This document shows positions 14,283 through 24,076 of a DNA stretch of 64,000 nt, piece by piece (positions within the stretch are counted from its first letter, which is position 1; each line of letters opens with the position of its first letter). The position numbers and the translations under genes are program-made. This DNA comes from Vreelandella hamiltonii. GTDB lineage: Bacteria > Pseudomonadota > Gammaproteobacteria > Pseudomonadales > Halomonadaceae. The notes beneath the pieces are model-generated. The model did no database searches and was not told the origin of the DNA. It saw nothing but the letters and a program-made list of their open reading frames with translations. The stretch is taken from positions 124,001 to 188,000 of the forward strand of contig NZ_BMXN01000005.1 in NCBI RefSeq assembly GCF_014651775.1. Direction: 5' to 3'.

Positions 14283-14603
14283 ATGTCTGCTTCTACTAGC
14301 GCCGCTGCACGCCTTCTGGAACACAATGGACTCGCCATTGAGGCAGGCACTCAATTGCTCAAGGCCCTGGCCAATGAAAAACGTCTGCAAATCCTTTGCT
14401 TGCTGGCAGAAACGGAACTGTCTGTCACGCAGATCAATCAACAGCTGGCGTTGAGCCAGTCCGCGCTCTCCCAGCATTTGGCCATTCTACGGCGCGACAA
14501 ACTGGTCGAGACGCGCCGCGAATCACAAACCATCTATTACTCGCTCAACAGTGACAGTGCCAGGGCGATCATCAGCACCCTGGCCCAACACTATGCGGCC
14601 TGA
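14283..14603 (+). CDS. ArsR-family transcriptional regulator
   Basis: 106 residues, a winged-helix dimer. The fold is clear: LLKALANEKRLQILCLL (helices 2-3), ELSVTQINQQLALSQSALSQHLAIL (helix-turn-helix, about 53-77), then the wing VETRRESQTIYYSLNS. The ELCVCDL metal motif of ArsR/SmtB is replaced by ELSVTQI, and only one Cys is present. It is therefore unlikely to sense As/Cd/Zn at the classic site or to use the two-Cys redox switch of BigR/YgaV. AAGGAGAG eight bases before the ATG supports the start. It is convergent with sohB and divergent from prpE, either of which might be a target. Confidence 0.9.
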   Translation: MSASTSAAARLLEHNGLAIEAGTQLLKALANEKRLQILCLLAETELSVTQINQQLALSQSALSQHLAILRRDKLVETRRESQTIYYSLNSDSARAIISTLAQHYAA

Positions 14604-14613
14604 TTTTTTCAGG

Positions 14614-15660
14614 TCAACGACGCAGCCAATCGGCTGATTCGATCACCCCCAGCGCTTTCACCAGCGCATTTTCGATACCCGCCGACACTGCAAGGCCAAA
14701 CCTGCGCCCCATGGTTTTCGGCGGCTCCAGCTTCACCCGGTATACCTGCGCATCGGCCATGCGCTCGACCAGGTAGGCTTCGCTGGTGCCTACGCTGTCC
14801 ACCAGTTTGTTTTCCAGCGCTTCGCTGCCGTACCAGATTTCTCCCGTGGCCAGCTGTTCGATGTCCATCTCGGGACGGTGGCTGGCAACGAAAGATTTGA
14901 ACAGGCGATGGGTATTCTCCAAGTCATCAATGAACTTCTCACGCCCTTCCTGGGTGTTTTCTCCCAATATCGTCAAGGTACGCTTGTACTTGCCGGCAGT
15001 GAGCAACTCCACATCGATATCGTTGCGTTTGAGCAAACGGTGAATATTGGGCACCTGGGCCACGACGCCGATGGAGCCAATGACCGCAAACGGGGCCGCT
15101 TTGATGTGGTGAGCGGTACACGCCATCATGTAGCCACCGCTGGCCGCGACCTTATCGATACACACCGTGGTGGTCAGCCCTGCTTCTCGCAGCCTGTCCA
15201 ATTGGGCCGACGCCAGGCCATAGGCGTGCACCAGCCCACCGGCTGATTCCAGGCGCACCACCACTTCGTCACTGGCGGTGGCCACCTCGATCACCGCCGA
15301 CACTTCCTGGGCAAAGGTTTCAGCCTGGGAGGCCTTGATATCGCCATGGAAATCCAGCACCCACACTTTTTGAACAGAATCAGAGGGATTCTTACCCTGC
15401 TTGGCCGCCTTTTGCCGCGCTTTCTCTTCCTGACGAAAGGCCTTGATCAGTTTCTTGCGGGCGCCCTGCTCGGTGGTACTGACTCGCAGCCGTCGGCCAC
15501 GGGCTCGACGCTGATCGTTCAGTGATTCCACCTGCAACTTCAGTCCCGATGACGGGGACTCCTTGCTACGCATCACCAGCATCAGCAACGCTGCCACTGC
15601 TGCCAGCACCAGCGTGGTTTGCAGCAGGAAGGTGCCCATTTCCACCAACCATTCCGCCAT
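14614..15660 (-). CDS. sohB: Inner-membrane peptidase SohB (S49 family)
   Basis: 348 residues, normal for SohB. One N-terminal membrane segment (about 9-28), a charged linker, then the S49 serine peptidase domain. KVWVLDFHGDIKA begins the core, KVAASGGYMMAC (about 177-188) carries the nucleophile Ser, and AGKYKRTL near 230 the catalytic Lys of the Ser-Lys dyad. The active site faces the periplasm in the family. SohB is a signal-peptide-peptidase homologue involved in envelope protein quality control. It ends 11 bases from the convergent arsR-type gene. Confidence 0.93.
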   Translation of the reverse strand: MAEWLVEMGTFLLQTTLVLAAVAALLMLVMRSKESPSSGLKLQVESLNDQRRARGRRLRVSTTEQGARKKLIKAFRQEEKARQKAAKQGKNPSDSVQKVWVLDFHGDIKASQAETFAQEVSAVIEVATASDEVVVRLESAGGLVHAYGLASAQLDRLREAGLTTTVCIDKVAASGGYMMACTAHHIKAAPFAVIGSIGVVAQVPNIHRLLKRNDIDVELLTAGKYKRTLTILGENTQEGREKFIDDLENTHRLFKSFVASHRPEMDIEQLATGEIWYGSEALENKLVDSVGTSEAYLVERMADAQVYRVKLEPPKTMGRRFGLAVSAGIENALVKALGVIESADWLRR

Positions 15661-15822
15661 GATTCGTCTCCTCAGGTATTTTTAAACGCTGGAAAGTATT
15701 AGTGTACGGGCTTTATCCGCAGATTGTGAGGAAGTGTCAACGAGGCTTGATTAAAACAACTGTTTGAAATACTCTCGTGAGATAACGTCAATCCGCACCA
15801 ACTCGTTACGTGAGCATACCTT

Positions 15823-16134
15823 ATGTCATCCAATACGCTTGAAAAACTGCAGTCTCGCTTCGACCCCGAAGCAGCCAAAGGCATGAACGAAGTTTTCCAG
15901 TTTCATTTTTCCGATGCTGGCAGCCACTATCTCTCGGTTCAGGACGGTAGCTTGGGGGTGCATGAAGGCGAGCACGACGACCCGTCTGTGAGCTTGAGCC
16001 TGAGCACCGATACCCTCAAGGGCATCATGAGTGGCGACATCAACGGCATGACCGCGTTCATGACCGGCAAGCTCAAGGCGACCGGCAACGTCATGCTGGC
16101 CACCAAGCTGACCAGCCTGTTCCCGGCCAAGTAA
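15823..16134 (+). CDS. SCP2 sterol-carrier-domain protein
   Basis: 103 residues forming a single SCP2 domain, soluble and cytoplasmic. Recognisable parts are NEVFQFHFSDAGSHYLSVQDG in the early strands and the closing helix GDINGMTAFMTGKLKATGN, which lines a hydrophobic lipid-binding tunnel in the family. Bacterial single-domain SCP2 proteins bind fatty acids or acyl-CoA; the function here is unknown. It has no operon partner; the nudC gene is convergent, five bases away. Confidence 0.88.
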   Translation: MSSNTLEKLQSRFDPEAAKGMNEVFQFHFSDAGSHYLSVQDGSLGVHEGEHDDPSVSLSLSTDTLKGIMSGDINGMTAFMTGKLKATGNVMLATKLTSLFPAK

Positions 16135-16138
16135 GCCA

Positions 16139-16912
16139 TCAGCGCCAACGGGCCAGATGCGTCTCGATCAAATCCCGTGAAATAGAGTACGGCGGCAGCA
16201 GCGCAGGCAGCTGCCGCGGCGAAAACCAGGCGGCATCGCTGATTTCGACCCCATCGATGGTGATTCGCTGGGTCGTGGCCTCGGCGAAATAGCCCAGCAT
16301 AAGCGAATGCGGGAAAGGCCAGGCCTGACTGTGGTGGTAGCGCAGTTGGTCCACGTGCACGCCTACCTCTTCGAACACTTCCCGATGCACGGCCTCTTCT
16401 GCCGACTCCCCCGGCTCGATGAACCCCGCCAGGGTAGAGTAGCGGCCGGGCGGAAAACGCGGGCTGCGCGCCAGCAGCATGGCTTCACCCCGGGTCACCA
16501 GCGTGATGATACAGGGTGAAATTCGCGGGTAGTTGCGATGCCCGCACGCATAGCAGTGCATGGCGAACTCGGCTTCCAGCTTGGATGCCCGCTCACCGCA
16601 GCGGCTACAAAAACGGTGGTTTTCCAGCCAGGCGCCTACCTGCAATGCCGTGGCCAGCAGGCTAAACCAAGAAGCTGGCAGCTCTGCCAACCACTGGCGC
16701 CCTTCTATCCAGGCATCCCCAGGCTCACTCTCCAGCTGCAAGGCCACGGGCTCATCATGCCAGTAGCACAAGGGCTGCATGTGCTCGTCCCAGGGTTGAT
16801 GGGGCTGAAGCGGGGATAGCTCACCCACCAGCGGTGCCGGCGCAATGTGACTGCGCGCGACGCGAATCACTCGGCCTTCACGCGCATGGTGCGGGATTTC
16901 ACGCCTAAGCAT
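16139..16912 (-). CDS. nudC: NAD+ diphosphatase / NAD-cap hydrolase NudC
   Basis: Cleaves NADH and NAD-capped RNA to NMN plus AMP or 5'-monophosphate RNA. 257 residues. A zinc ribbon CSRC...CYAC lies mid-protein. The Nudix box GFIEPGESAEEAVHREVFEE with VG is complete. The NudC signature SQPWPFPxS is present as SQAWPFPHS, with Ala for the first Pro. Start uncertain: ATG 16912 has GAGAG some ten bases upstream; an in-frame GTG at 16924 would add four residues. It overlaps the 3' end of dnaQ and runs the same way, ending the rnhA-dnaQ-nudC cluster. Confidence 0.92.
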   Translation of the reverse strand: MLRREIPHHAREGRVIRVARSHIAPAPLVGELSPLQPHQPWDEHMQPLCYWHDEPVALQLESEPGDAWIEGRQWLAELPASWFSLLATALQVGAWLENHRFCSRCGERASKLEAEFAMHCYACGHRNYPRISPCIITLVTRGEAMLLARSPRFPPGRYSTLAGFIEPGESAEEAVHREVFEEVGVHVDQLRYHHSQAWPFPHSLMLGYFAEATTQRITIDGVEISDAAWFSPRQLPALLPPYSISRDLIETHLARWR

Positions 16913-17654
16913 CGGCCGTACCACTCTCGCCGCTTGCCGACAGCCAACGCAGTTGATGCGCCTGACACTTTGCCTGATGAGCGGCCTGCTCTTCTGCGCT
17001 GGGGCGAATCACTCGTAGCTGACCTGGCGCCAACGACAGCCGCTGAACCGACAGCCCTTCGTTGGCCTGGCGCTCTTCGCGCTGGTCATTGCCACTCTCG
17101 GCATCCAGGGTCAACGCCGTTTGCCCACCGGTCATCGCCAAGTAGACATCGGCCAGAATTTCCGCATCCAGCAAGGCCCCGTGAAGCACTCGGTGGCCGT
17201 TATCGATGTCGTACCGTTTGCAGAGCGCGTCCAGATTGTTGCGTTGGCCAGGGTGCATTTCGCGGGCCATGACCAGCGTGTCCAGGATACGGCAGTGCTC
17301 CCTGACCGGCCCCAGTATCGGCGATTTGCGCCGCTTGTTGAGCATGTTCAGTTCGTGGTCGATGAAGCCCACGTCGAACGGCGCGTTGTGAATGACCAGC
17401 TCGGCCCCATCGATGAAGGCCCAGAACGCGTCGGCAATCTGAGCAAATACCGGCTCGTTGGCTACTTTGGCATCATCGATGCCGTGGACGGCCACCACCT
17501 CGGCATCGATATGACGCTCAGGGTTGATGTATTGGTGATACGTGCGCCCGGTAAACCGCCGATTGATCATTTCGACGGCGCCAATCTCTACCAGACGGTG
17601 GCCATCCTTGGGGTCGATACCAGTCGTTTCGGTATCCAGAATCACTTGGCGCAT
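16905..17654 (-). CDS. dnaQ: DNA polymerase III epsilon subunit (proofreading 3'-5' exonuclease)
   Basis: 249 residues, E. coli-like length. DEDDh motifs: ILDTETTG (Asp7, Glu9), [11 protein letters not shown] with the second Asp, and [14 protein letters not shown] with the catalytic His and final Asp. The C-terminal tail (about 185-249) is Gln/Glu-rich and would hold the segment that binds the alpha subunit. The 5' end overlaps rnhA by 13 bases, so the genes are translationally linked; in E. coli they are divergent, so this tandem order is a lineage difference. Confidence 0.96.
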   Translation of the reverse strand: MRQVILDTETTGIDPKDGHRLVEIGAVEMINRRFTGRTYHQYINPERHIDAEVVAVHGIDDAKVANEPVFAQIADAFWAFIDGAELVIHNAPFDVGFIDHELNMLNKRRKSPILGPVREHCRILDTLVMAREMHPGQRNNLDALCKRYDIDNGHRVLHGALLDAEILADVYLAMTGGQTALTLDAESGNDQREERQANEGLSVQRLSLAPGQLRVIRPSAEEQAAHQAKCQAHQLRWLSASGESGTADA

Positions 17655-18130
17655 GGGGTCTTGCTCCTCTGGTGCTCATCGATGGCCTCGTTGGCCAAGG
17701 CGTCGGCGCGCTCGTTACCGGGGTGGCCACTATGCCCTTTGACCCAATGCCATTCGACACGATGGCGCTGGGTCTCTTCGTGCAGGGATTTCCAGAGCTC
17801 GGCATTTTTCACCGGCTGCTTGGAGGCGGTTTTCCAGCCACGTTTCATCCAGTTGTGAATCCACTGGGTAATGCCTTGGCGAACGTACTGCGAATCGGTC
17901 CACAACGCCACATCACAGGGCTTGTTGAGCGTGCGCAGCGCCATGATGGCCGCCATCAATTCCATACGATTATTGGTGGTGTTCGCTTCGAAGCCTTTCA
18001 AGGTCTTCTCATGGGTACCGCTGACCAGCAGCACTCCCCATCCGCCGGGGCCAGGATTGCCACGACACGCCCCATCGGTATACACCGTGACACGGGGCAG
18101 CCCATTGGCTGCTTGGTTACTCACGCTCAC
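17642..18130 (-). CDS. rnhA: Ribonuclease HI
   Basis: 162 residues. Removes RNA from RNA-DNA hybrids. The catalytic DEDD set is present: Asp19 ([11 protein letters not shown]), Glu57 (RMELMAAI), Asp79 (WTDSQYV) and Asp143 ([10 protein letters not shown]), with His133 in VKGHSGH. The basic handle region [16 protein letters not shown] (about 94-109) is intact. It overlaps the methyltransferase gene upstream by 14 bases and dnaQ downstream. Confidence 0.96.
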   Translation of the reverse strand: MSVSNQAANGLPRVTVYTDGACRGNPGPGGWGVLLVSGTHEKTLKGFEANTTNNRMELMAAIMALRTLNKPCDVALWTDSQYVRQGITQWIHNWMKRGWKTASKQPVKNAELWKSLHEETQRHRVEWHWVKGHSGHPGNERADALANEAIDEHQRSKTPCAK

Positions 18131-18905
18131 TATCCTTTTCTATACAACGTTTTCCAGCGGGTAGCCGGGCGGCTGCGCTGGTGCGTGTGGCACCGATCGA
18201 TGACGAAACCGGCGTACGCAAACCGAACTTGACGCGTTGAATGGGAGCATGATGCTGCCGACGCTGCGCCTGAATCATGTAACTCTCACCCAGCGGCATG
18301 TTGTGGCGTCGGCCAAGCCGCTCCCAGCGTTCGCGACAAGTGGTGCTCATGGGGCCACGAAAACAGCAGTAGTCTACGCGCTCCACCTCGAAATCGACAA
18401 ACGCGAGCCAGTCCCGCAAGCGGTTCACCGTGCGCCACTGGCCTTGCCAAGGATATTCGGCCTTGCGCCACCGGCGACTGAGCCCGTTGAGGCCCACTGG
18501 ATTGAAGCCAAACAGCACCAGCACGCCGTTGTCTGCCGTGACCCGCGCGGCTTCCTGAAGCGTGTGGTGTGCATCCGGCAAATATTCGAGCCAATGATGA
18601 ATCACCATGACGTCCAGACAGCGGTCCGGGAGTGCCAGCTGTTCCGGGGGGCAAATCAGGGTGGATTCACTATGGGCGGCCTCTCTGCTGGGCGCCCAGA
18701 CCACCTGATGAGCAATGCCGGACATGGTCATCAATGGCGGGGCCATGCCCATCTCAAGGCTATGCCCACCTTTTCTGCCTTCCACCACGGGCCCAAGGCA
18801 AGCACGCTGCGCATCCCACAAAGCGCGCCCAGCGTCTGTCTGCCAGTAGGCTCGCGCCTCTGCAAGCGAGTGGGCAAGGCGCGGTGCATTGGGCGAATTT
18901 GACAT
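18117..18905 (-). CDS. Class I SAM-dependent methyltransferase, YafS-like
   Basis: 262 residues. The methyltransferase fold is recognisable by [20 protein letters not shown] (motif around the SAM pocket, about 95-114) and [16 protein letters not shown] (later strand). The N-terminal SAM GxGxG loop is not obvious, as in YafS proteins. The order gloB / this gene / rnhA / dnaQ copies E. coli gloB-yafS-rnhA-dnaQ, which supports the assignment. The C-terminal 40 residues are Ser/Ala/Arg-rich and probably disordered. Start uncertain: ATG 18905 has GGAGG 12 bases upstream, while GTG 18914 is only three bases from it. Substrate unknown. Confidence 0.75.
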   Translation of the reverse strand: MSNSPNAPRLAHSLAEARAYWQTDAGRALWDAQRACLGPVVEGRKGGHSLEMGMAPPLMTMSGIAHQVVWAPSREAAHSESTLICPPEQLALPDRCLDVMVIHHWLEYLPDAHHTLQEAARVTADNGVLVLFGFNPVGLNGLSRRWRKAEYPWQGQWRTVNRLRDWLAFVDFEVERVDYCCFRGPMSTTCRERWERLGRRHNMPLGESYMIQAQRRQHHAPIQRVKFGLRTPVSSSIGATRTSAAARLPAGKRCIEKDSERE

Positions 18906-19015
18906 GAACGGCACTTGCCTCCACAGTATTGGGCTTTTGAGGGGCGCGCTGCCACGCTACGCAGCGCACGGCAAATTTTTCAAGCAGGTCTGACAAACTC
19001 CGAGGGATCTCGCCC

Positions 19016-19783
19016 ATGATGAGCGTGACACCGATACCCGCCTTAAGCGACAACTATATTTGGCTGATAAGACAGGATAACAGTCAAGGCGTCTGCGTGG
19101 TGGACCCCGGTGAAGCGCCCCCCGTGATCGATTTCCTCGAGCGGGAATCCCTGACCCTCGATTCGATTTTGATCACGCATCATCATCATGACCACACCGG
19201 CGGGCTGGCGGCACTGAAAGCGCGCTACTCGCCCATGGTGATTGGCCCGCACAACCCGGATATTCAGGGTATCGACCAGCGCGTCGGCGAGGGCGACCAG
19301 GTAAGAGTACTGGGCCGCGCCTTCGAAGTGATGGAAACCCCAGGCCATACGCTCGATCATATCAGCTACTTTACGCCAGGTATTCCCGCCCTTCTTTTCT
19401 GTGGCGACACGTTGTTTCATGCCGGCTGTGGCCGCCTTTTCGAAGGCACACCAGAGCAGATGCTGACTTCATTGCGTCGTTTTGCGGAACTCCCCCAGGA
19501 AACACTGGTCTTTGCAGCGCATGAATATACTCAGGCAAATCTGAGCTTTGCACGTGCTGCGGATCCTGAAAACGATGCTGTAACACGCGCACAACAGGAG
19601 TGCGAAAAGGCCCGGGCGCTAGGCAGGCCCACCTTACCCAGCACGATAGGACGCGAGCTGACGATCAACCCCTACCTGCGTGTCGGTACCGAGAGTGTGC
19701 GCCAAGCCGCAGGCATGCAAGGGGCAAATGACGACGAACTCGCTACGTTCACCACTCTGCGTGAGTGGAAGAACCGTTTTTAA
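19016..19783 (+). CDS. gloB: Hydroxyacylglutathione hydrolase (glyoxalase II)
   Basis: 255 residues. Second step of methylglyoxal detoxification: hydrolysis of S-D-lactoylglutathione. A metallo-beta-lactamase fold with the metal motif THHHHDHTGG (His55-His60), GHTLDHISY, LFCGDTLFHAGCGRLFEG with the bridging Asp, and the C-terminal glutathione-binding segment with AAHEYTQANLSFA and a KNRF end. A second ATG follows immediately (19019); GAGGG upstream fits either. Divergent from the yafS-like gene. Confidence 0.95.
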   Translation: MMSVTPIPALSDNYIWLIRQDNSQGVCVVDPGEAPPVIDFLERESLTLDSILITHHHHDHTGGLAALKARYSPMVIGPHNPDIQGIDQRVGEGDQVRVLGRAFEVMETPGHTLDHISYFTPGIPALLFCGDTLFHAGCGRLFEGTPEQMLTSLRRFAELPQETLVFAAHEYTQANLSFARAADPENDAVTRAQQECEKARALGRPTLPSTIGRELTINPYLRVGTESVRQAAGMQGANDDELATFTTLREWKNRF

Positions 19784-19812
19784 GAACGCTATCGAATAGA
19801 AACGAACACACT

Positions 19813-21036
19813 ATGACTTATCGAACGCTTCGCCAGCGCTTGCTATTGAGCGCCGGCAGTACGGTTATTATGGGCCTTTTTTTGGCCGCCGCTGCGAATA
19901 CTCAAGCCTCTGCCACGGATCCCCAATGGGGCTCCCACACCAGCAATACCGACTCCTCTGCGCTAGGTGATGCTGAGGATGCCTTGACGGCCCGACCCAC
20001 TGCGTTTCAGCACCACTTCTGGGAAGCTCTCGAACTGCAACCTCAGGACGCCTGGAGCATCCTGCGCTCGAGTTTTCAGTGGCAGGAGAAGCACCTGCCC
20101 GCCGATGCCCAGGCACGGGTAGACGAGTGGATTCAATTCTACAGCGCCAGCCCCCAGAATATCGCTTCGATCACCGAGCGTGCCACGCCCTGGCTTGCCT
20201 GGATTGCCCAACAGGTATCCGAGCGAGGCCTGCCCGGTGAAATTGCCCTGATCCCCTTTGTCGAAAGCTCTTTCGACCCCAGCGCCCGCAGCCATATGGG
20301 TGCCGCCGGATTATGGCAGTTCATGCCCGGCACCGGTGATGCACTGGGCCTGGTTCGCAACGGTCAGTACGATGGCCGCCTGGACGTGGTGACCTCCACC
20401 GACGCCGCGCTCAATTACCTGGAAATGCAGGCCGACGAGTGGTACGAAGGCGACATCATGCTCTCCCTGGCGGCTTACAATGCCGGCGCTGGCACAGTCA
20501 ATCGTGCTCGCCAGCAGGCTCAGAATCAGGGCATGGCGGGCCACTACTGGGATTTGGCGCTGCCCAACGAGACCATGCAGTACGTTCCCAAATTGAAAGC
20601 CATTGCCACCATCATCGACAATCCTGAACGTTACGGCGTCAGCTTGCCTGACATTCACGCGGAACCGGCCTTCGCCAAAGTACAGCTGGAGCAGCCCGTC
20701 AGCCTGGCACAAGCCTCTCGCATGCTGGATGTCAGTCAGTCGGCCCTGGCCGAGCTGAACCCGGGCCTGCTGAATGGCAGCATCGACCCCAACAGCGCTC
20801 AAACACTGTTGGTACCCGAAGAAGTGGACACCCAGGTGCTGGCGCAGCTATCGCAGTCCAGCGGCAGCTACGTGGCAGCGGACTCCCCTTCGGTACACCG
20901 CGTTGAACGGGGCGACAATCTTTCCACAATTGCCGCGCGCTATAATCTTGATCAGCAAGATTTAATCAGGTGGAATGGGCTGGATCGCCCAGAAGCCCTG
21001 CAGCCCGGTCAGTTGCTCTCGTTATCGGATGGCTAG
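19813..21036 (+). CDS. mltD: Membrane-bound lytic murein transglycosylase D with LysM
   Basis: 407 residues. Signal segment at about 8-30. The goose-lysozyme-like catalytic domain (about 100-260) has the active Glu in FVESSFDPSARSHMGAAG followed by LWQFMPGTGDALG and the SLT motif LAAYNAGAGTVNRA. A degenerate LysM-like repeat (about 290-340) and a good C-terminal LysM (HRVERGDNLSTIAARYNLDQ) bind peptidoglycan. E. coli MltD also follows gloB in the genome. I start at ATG 19813, which opens the signal peptide; an upstream in-frame start at 19765 overlaps gloB. The ribosome-binding site is weak. Confidence 0.93.
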   Translation: MTYRTLRQRLLLSAGSTVIMGLFLAAAANTQASATDPQWGSHTSNTDSSALGDAEDALTARPTAFQHHFWEALELQPQDAWSILRSSFQWQEKHLPADAQARVDEWIQFYSASPQNIASITERATPWLAWIAQQVSERGLPGEIALIPFVESSFDPSARSHMGAAGLWQFMPGTGDALGLVRNGQYDGRLDVVTSTDAALNYLEMQADEWYEGDIMLSLAAYNAGAGTVNRARQQAQNQGMAGHYWDLALPNETMQYVPKLKAIATIIDNPERYGVSLPDIHAEPAFAKVQLEQPVSLAQASRMLDVSQSALAELNPGLLNGSIDPNSAQTLLVPEEVDTQVLAQLSQSSGSYVAADSPSVHRVERGDNLSTIAARYNLDQQDLIRWNGLDRPEALQPGQLLSLSDG

Positions 21037-21089
21037 CGCAGCCAGCCCCCCGTGACCACCCCCGGTTTTGCCACTACAGGACGTTACCA

Positions 21090-22955
21090 ATGCCACGCGG
21101 TGAGTTGTTGTCAAAAGCAGTCCTACTGGTCAGTGGCCTACTGCTGAGTGCCACTCTATGGGCTTCACCGCTAGGTGAGAGTGGTGTTCCCGTCCCCACG
21201 GTGCACGGGCTATCGCTTTACGATAGCCCTGAGCTGCCCGAAGACTTTGCCTACTTCCCCCACGTCAACCCGCAGGCTCCCAAGGGCGGCTCCATCACCC
21301 ATACCGCCGTGGGTGGCAGTTTCGACTCCACCAACCCTTTTATCATTCGCGGTACTCCGGCCACCGGCATTTCACAAATTTACGACACGCTGATGGCCAG
21401 CAACCCCAACGAGCCGTTCAGCCTGTATGGCCTGCTGGCCCGTGGCGTGCGCCTGGACCCTGAGCGCGAGTGGATCGAGTTCGACCTGCACGAGCAGGCA
21501 CGCTTTCAGGATGGTGAGCCGGTCACCGCTTACGATGTGGTGTTCACCTTTGACCTGCTGCGCGAACAGGGCAACCCTTTCTACGCCAGCTACTACGCGG
21601 GGGTCGAACGGGTCACGGCCATCAATGAGCATCAGGTGCGTTTCGAGTTCAATGACACCCAGTCCCGAGAACTGCCTTTGATCGTCGCGCAGCTGCCGAT
21701 CTTGCCGCGCCATTACTGGGAACCCCGCGACTTTACCGCCCCCACCCTGGCGGCCCATCCGGGGTCTGGTCCCTACCGCATCAGCGAGGTCGACCCTGGC
21801 CGTCGCATCGTCTACCAGCGCGACGACAATTACTGGGGCAAGGACCTTCCCGTCAATGTCGGGCGCTACAACATCGACCGCATTGCCTATGAGTATTACC
21901 GGGATCGTGATATTTCCTGGGAAGCTTTCAAGGCAGGCTTGACCGATTTTCGCATCGATGCCCGCGCTGCCACCTGGGCGATTGGCTACGACTTCCCTGC
22001 CTATCGTCAGGGGCAGGTCAAACGTCTTACCGTTCCCGATGTCAATCCCTCGATGATGCAGGCCTTCGTGTTCAACCTGCGTCGCGAGAAGTTTCAAGAT
22101 CCACGGGTACGTGAAGCGTTAAGCCTCACCTTCGATTTTCCGTGGCTGAACACCAATATTTTTTACGGCACGTATTATCGTACCGAGAGCTTCTTTCAAA
22201 ACTCCGAGATGGAAGCCGTCGGCCTGCCTACCGAAGAGGAGCTGGCACTGCTCGACCCCTTCCGTGACGAGCTGCTGGCATCGCATCGATCCGAGCGGTT
22301 GTTTACCGACCCGCTGCCCATCGAGCAGCCTGTCGAGCTACGCGAGCGACTCAGGCGTGCGCTGACGCTGCTGGAAGACGCAGGGTATGTGGTGGAGGAT
22401 GGCGTGTTGGTCAACGAGCAGACGGGCCGTCCGCTAAGTCTGGAAGTATTGATGTACGACTCCGGCATGGAGCGCGTGGTCCAGCCCATGCTGCGTAACA
22501 TGGCGCGCCTGGGTATCCAGACCTCCATGCGCATCGTCGATATCAACCAGTATCTGAACCGCGTGCGCAGCTACGATTACGACATGGTCATCAGCCACTT
22601 CCCCCAATCCAACAACCCCGGCAACGAGCAACGCGATTATTGGACCAGCGCGGCCGCCGAGTCACCGCAGAGTCGTAACCGTATGGCTCTGGCGCATCCG
22701 GCCGTGGACTCGCTGGTGGAACAGCTGATTCGCGCCGAGGATCGAGAAACCCTCGACACCATCACCCACGCGCTGGATCGTGTGCTGCGCTGGGGGTTCT
22801 ATGTGATTCCACACTACCACTCGGGGGAAACCCGGATTGCCGTGTGGGACAAGTTTGGTTATCCCGACCCGGCACCCGCCTACGCCATGGACCTGGATGC
22901 CTGGTGGGTCGACAGTGAGCGCGAAGCTGCGCTGGAGCGTCGCAACCGCCGCTGA
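21090..22955 (+). CDS. yejA: Oligopeptide ABC transporter substrate-binding protein YejA
   Basis: 621 residues. Signal peptide at about 1-25 (hydrophobic [14 protein letters not shown]). Large SBP_bac_5-type binding protein with [20 protein letters not shown] and [13 protein letters not shown] at the N-terminus, both typical of YejA, and many aromatic residues in the cleft. Start ATG 21090 has AGGA eight bases upstream; the frame is open back to 20970, inside mltD. YejABEF imports peptides such as microcin C. First gene of yejABEF; the next gene starts 34 bases on. Confidence 0.93.
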   Translation: MPRGELLSKAVLLVSGLLLSATLWASPLGESGVPVPTVHGLSLYDSPELPEDFAYFPHVNPQAPKGGSITHTAVGGSFDSTNPFIIRGTPATGISQIYDTLMASNPNEPFSLYGLLARGVRLDPEREWIEFDLHEQARFQDGEPVTAYDVVFTFDLLREQGNPFYASYYAGVERVTAINEHQVRFEFNDTQSRELPLIVAQLPILPRHYWEPRDFTAPTLAAHPGSGPYRISEVDPGRRIVYQRDDNYWGKDLPVNVGRYNIDRIAYEYYRDRDISWEAFKAGLTDFRIDARAATWAIGYDFPAYRQGQVKRLTVPDVNPSMMQAFVFNLRREKFQDPRVREALSLTFDFPWLNTNIFYGTYYRTESFFQNSEMEAVGLPTEEELALLDPFRDELLASHRSERLFTDPLPIEQPVELRERLRRALTLLEDAGYVVEDGVLVNEQTGRPLSLEVLMYDSGMERVVQPMLRNMARLGIQTSMRIVDINQYLNRVRSYDYDMVISHFPQSNNPGNEQRDYWTSAAAESPQSRNRMALAHPAVDSLVEQLIRAEDRETLDTITHALDRVLRWGFYVIPHYHSGETRIAVWDKFGYPDPAPAYAMDLDAWWVDSEREAALERRNRR

Positions 22956-22989
22956 ACGCAGAACAAGACAACCGCTCAACTCTCATTTC

Positions 22990-24075
22990 ATGGGGTGCAC
23001 CTTGGCACGCTACACACTTCGTCGATTGCTACTGATGATTCCGACACTGCTCGGCATCATGCTGCTGAACTTCGTGATCGTTCAGGCAGCGCCGGGAGGG
23101 CCTATCGACCAGATGCTGGCCCGTTTCGAAGGGGCCGACGCCATGGCCAGCACGCGCCTGGACATGGGCGGTGCCGATATCCAGGTAAGCGATGACTCCC
23201 GTGGCGCGCGCGGTATCGACCCACGCTTCATCGAACAGCTGGAGCAGCAGTTCGGGTTCGACAAACCCGCCCATGAGCGCTTTATCGGCATGATGCTGGA
23301 CTATCTGACCTTCGATTTTGGCACCAGCTTCTTTCGCGACCGCCCGGTGATCGAGCTGATGATCGAGCGTTTGCCGGTCTCCATCTCGCTGGGCCTGTGG
23401 ACCACCCTGCTGGTCTACCTGATTTCGATTCCGCTGGGCATTCGCAAGGCGCTGCGACACGGGTCTCGATTCGACGTGTGGAGCTCAGGGCTCGTCATTG
23501 TCGGCTACGCCATCCCCGGCTTTCTGTTCGCCATCCTGCTGATCGTGCTGTTTGCGGGGGGCTCGTATCTCGACTGGTTCCCGCTGAGAGGCCTCACTTC
23601 CCCCGATTTTGCCGACCTTTCCACCTGGGGCAAAATCAAGGACTACTTCTGGCATATCACGCTACCGGTACTGGCCGCTGCCATCGGCAGTTTCGCCACG
23701 CTCACCATGCTGACCAAGAACAGCTTCCTGGATGAAATCCACAAGCAGTATGTGTTGACGGCGCGCGCCAAGGGCGCCGACGAGCAGCGTATCCTGTATG
23801 GTCACGTGTTTCGTAATGCCATGCTGATCATCATTGCCGGACTACCGTCGGCGATGATCGGCATTTTCTTTACCGGTGCGCTACTCATCGAAGTGATTTT
23901 CTCGCTGGATGGCCTGGGGCTACTGGGTTTCGAGGCGGTCATGCAACGCGACTACCCGGTCATCTTCGGCACCCTGTTCCTGTATACCGTCATCGGGCTG
24001 GTGCTCAAGCTGATTTCCGACCTGACCTACGTGTGGGTCGACCCACGTATCGATTTCGCCTCCAGGGAGTCCTGA
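22990..24075 (+). CDS. yejB: Oligopeptide ABC transporter permease YejB
   Basis: 361 residues, inner membrane, about six membrane segments. [20 protein letters not shown] is the first, followed by the [11 protein letters not shown] motif of the OppB/YejB family. A periplasmic loop of about 75 residues separates it from the rest, where the EAA loop ([21 protein letters not shown]) contacts the ATPase. The start could also be TTG 23002, which matches E. coli YejB length better and has GGGGTG upstream; ATG 22990 adds four residues. Confidence 0.92.
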   Translation: MGCTLARYTLRRLLLMIPTLLGIMLLNFVIVQAAPGGPIDQMLARFEGADAMASTRLDMGGADIQVSDDSRGARGIDPRFIEQLEQQFGFDKPAHERFIGMMLDYLTFDFGTSFFRDRPVIELMIERLPVSISLGLWTTLLVYLISIPLGIRKALRHGSRFDVWSSGLVIVGYAIPGFLFAILLIVLFAGGSYLDWFPLRGLTSPDFADLSTWGKIKDYFWHITLPVLAAAIGSFATLTMLTKNSFLDEIHKQYVLTARAKGADEQRILYGHVFRNAMLIIIAGLPSAMIGIFFTGALLIEVIFSLDGLGLLGFEAVMQRDYPVIFGTLFLYTVIGLVLKLISDLTYVWVDPRIDFASRES

Positions 24076-24076
24076 T

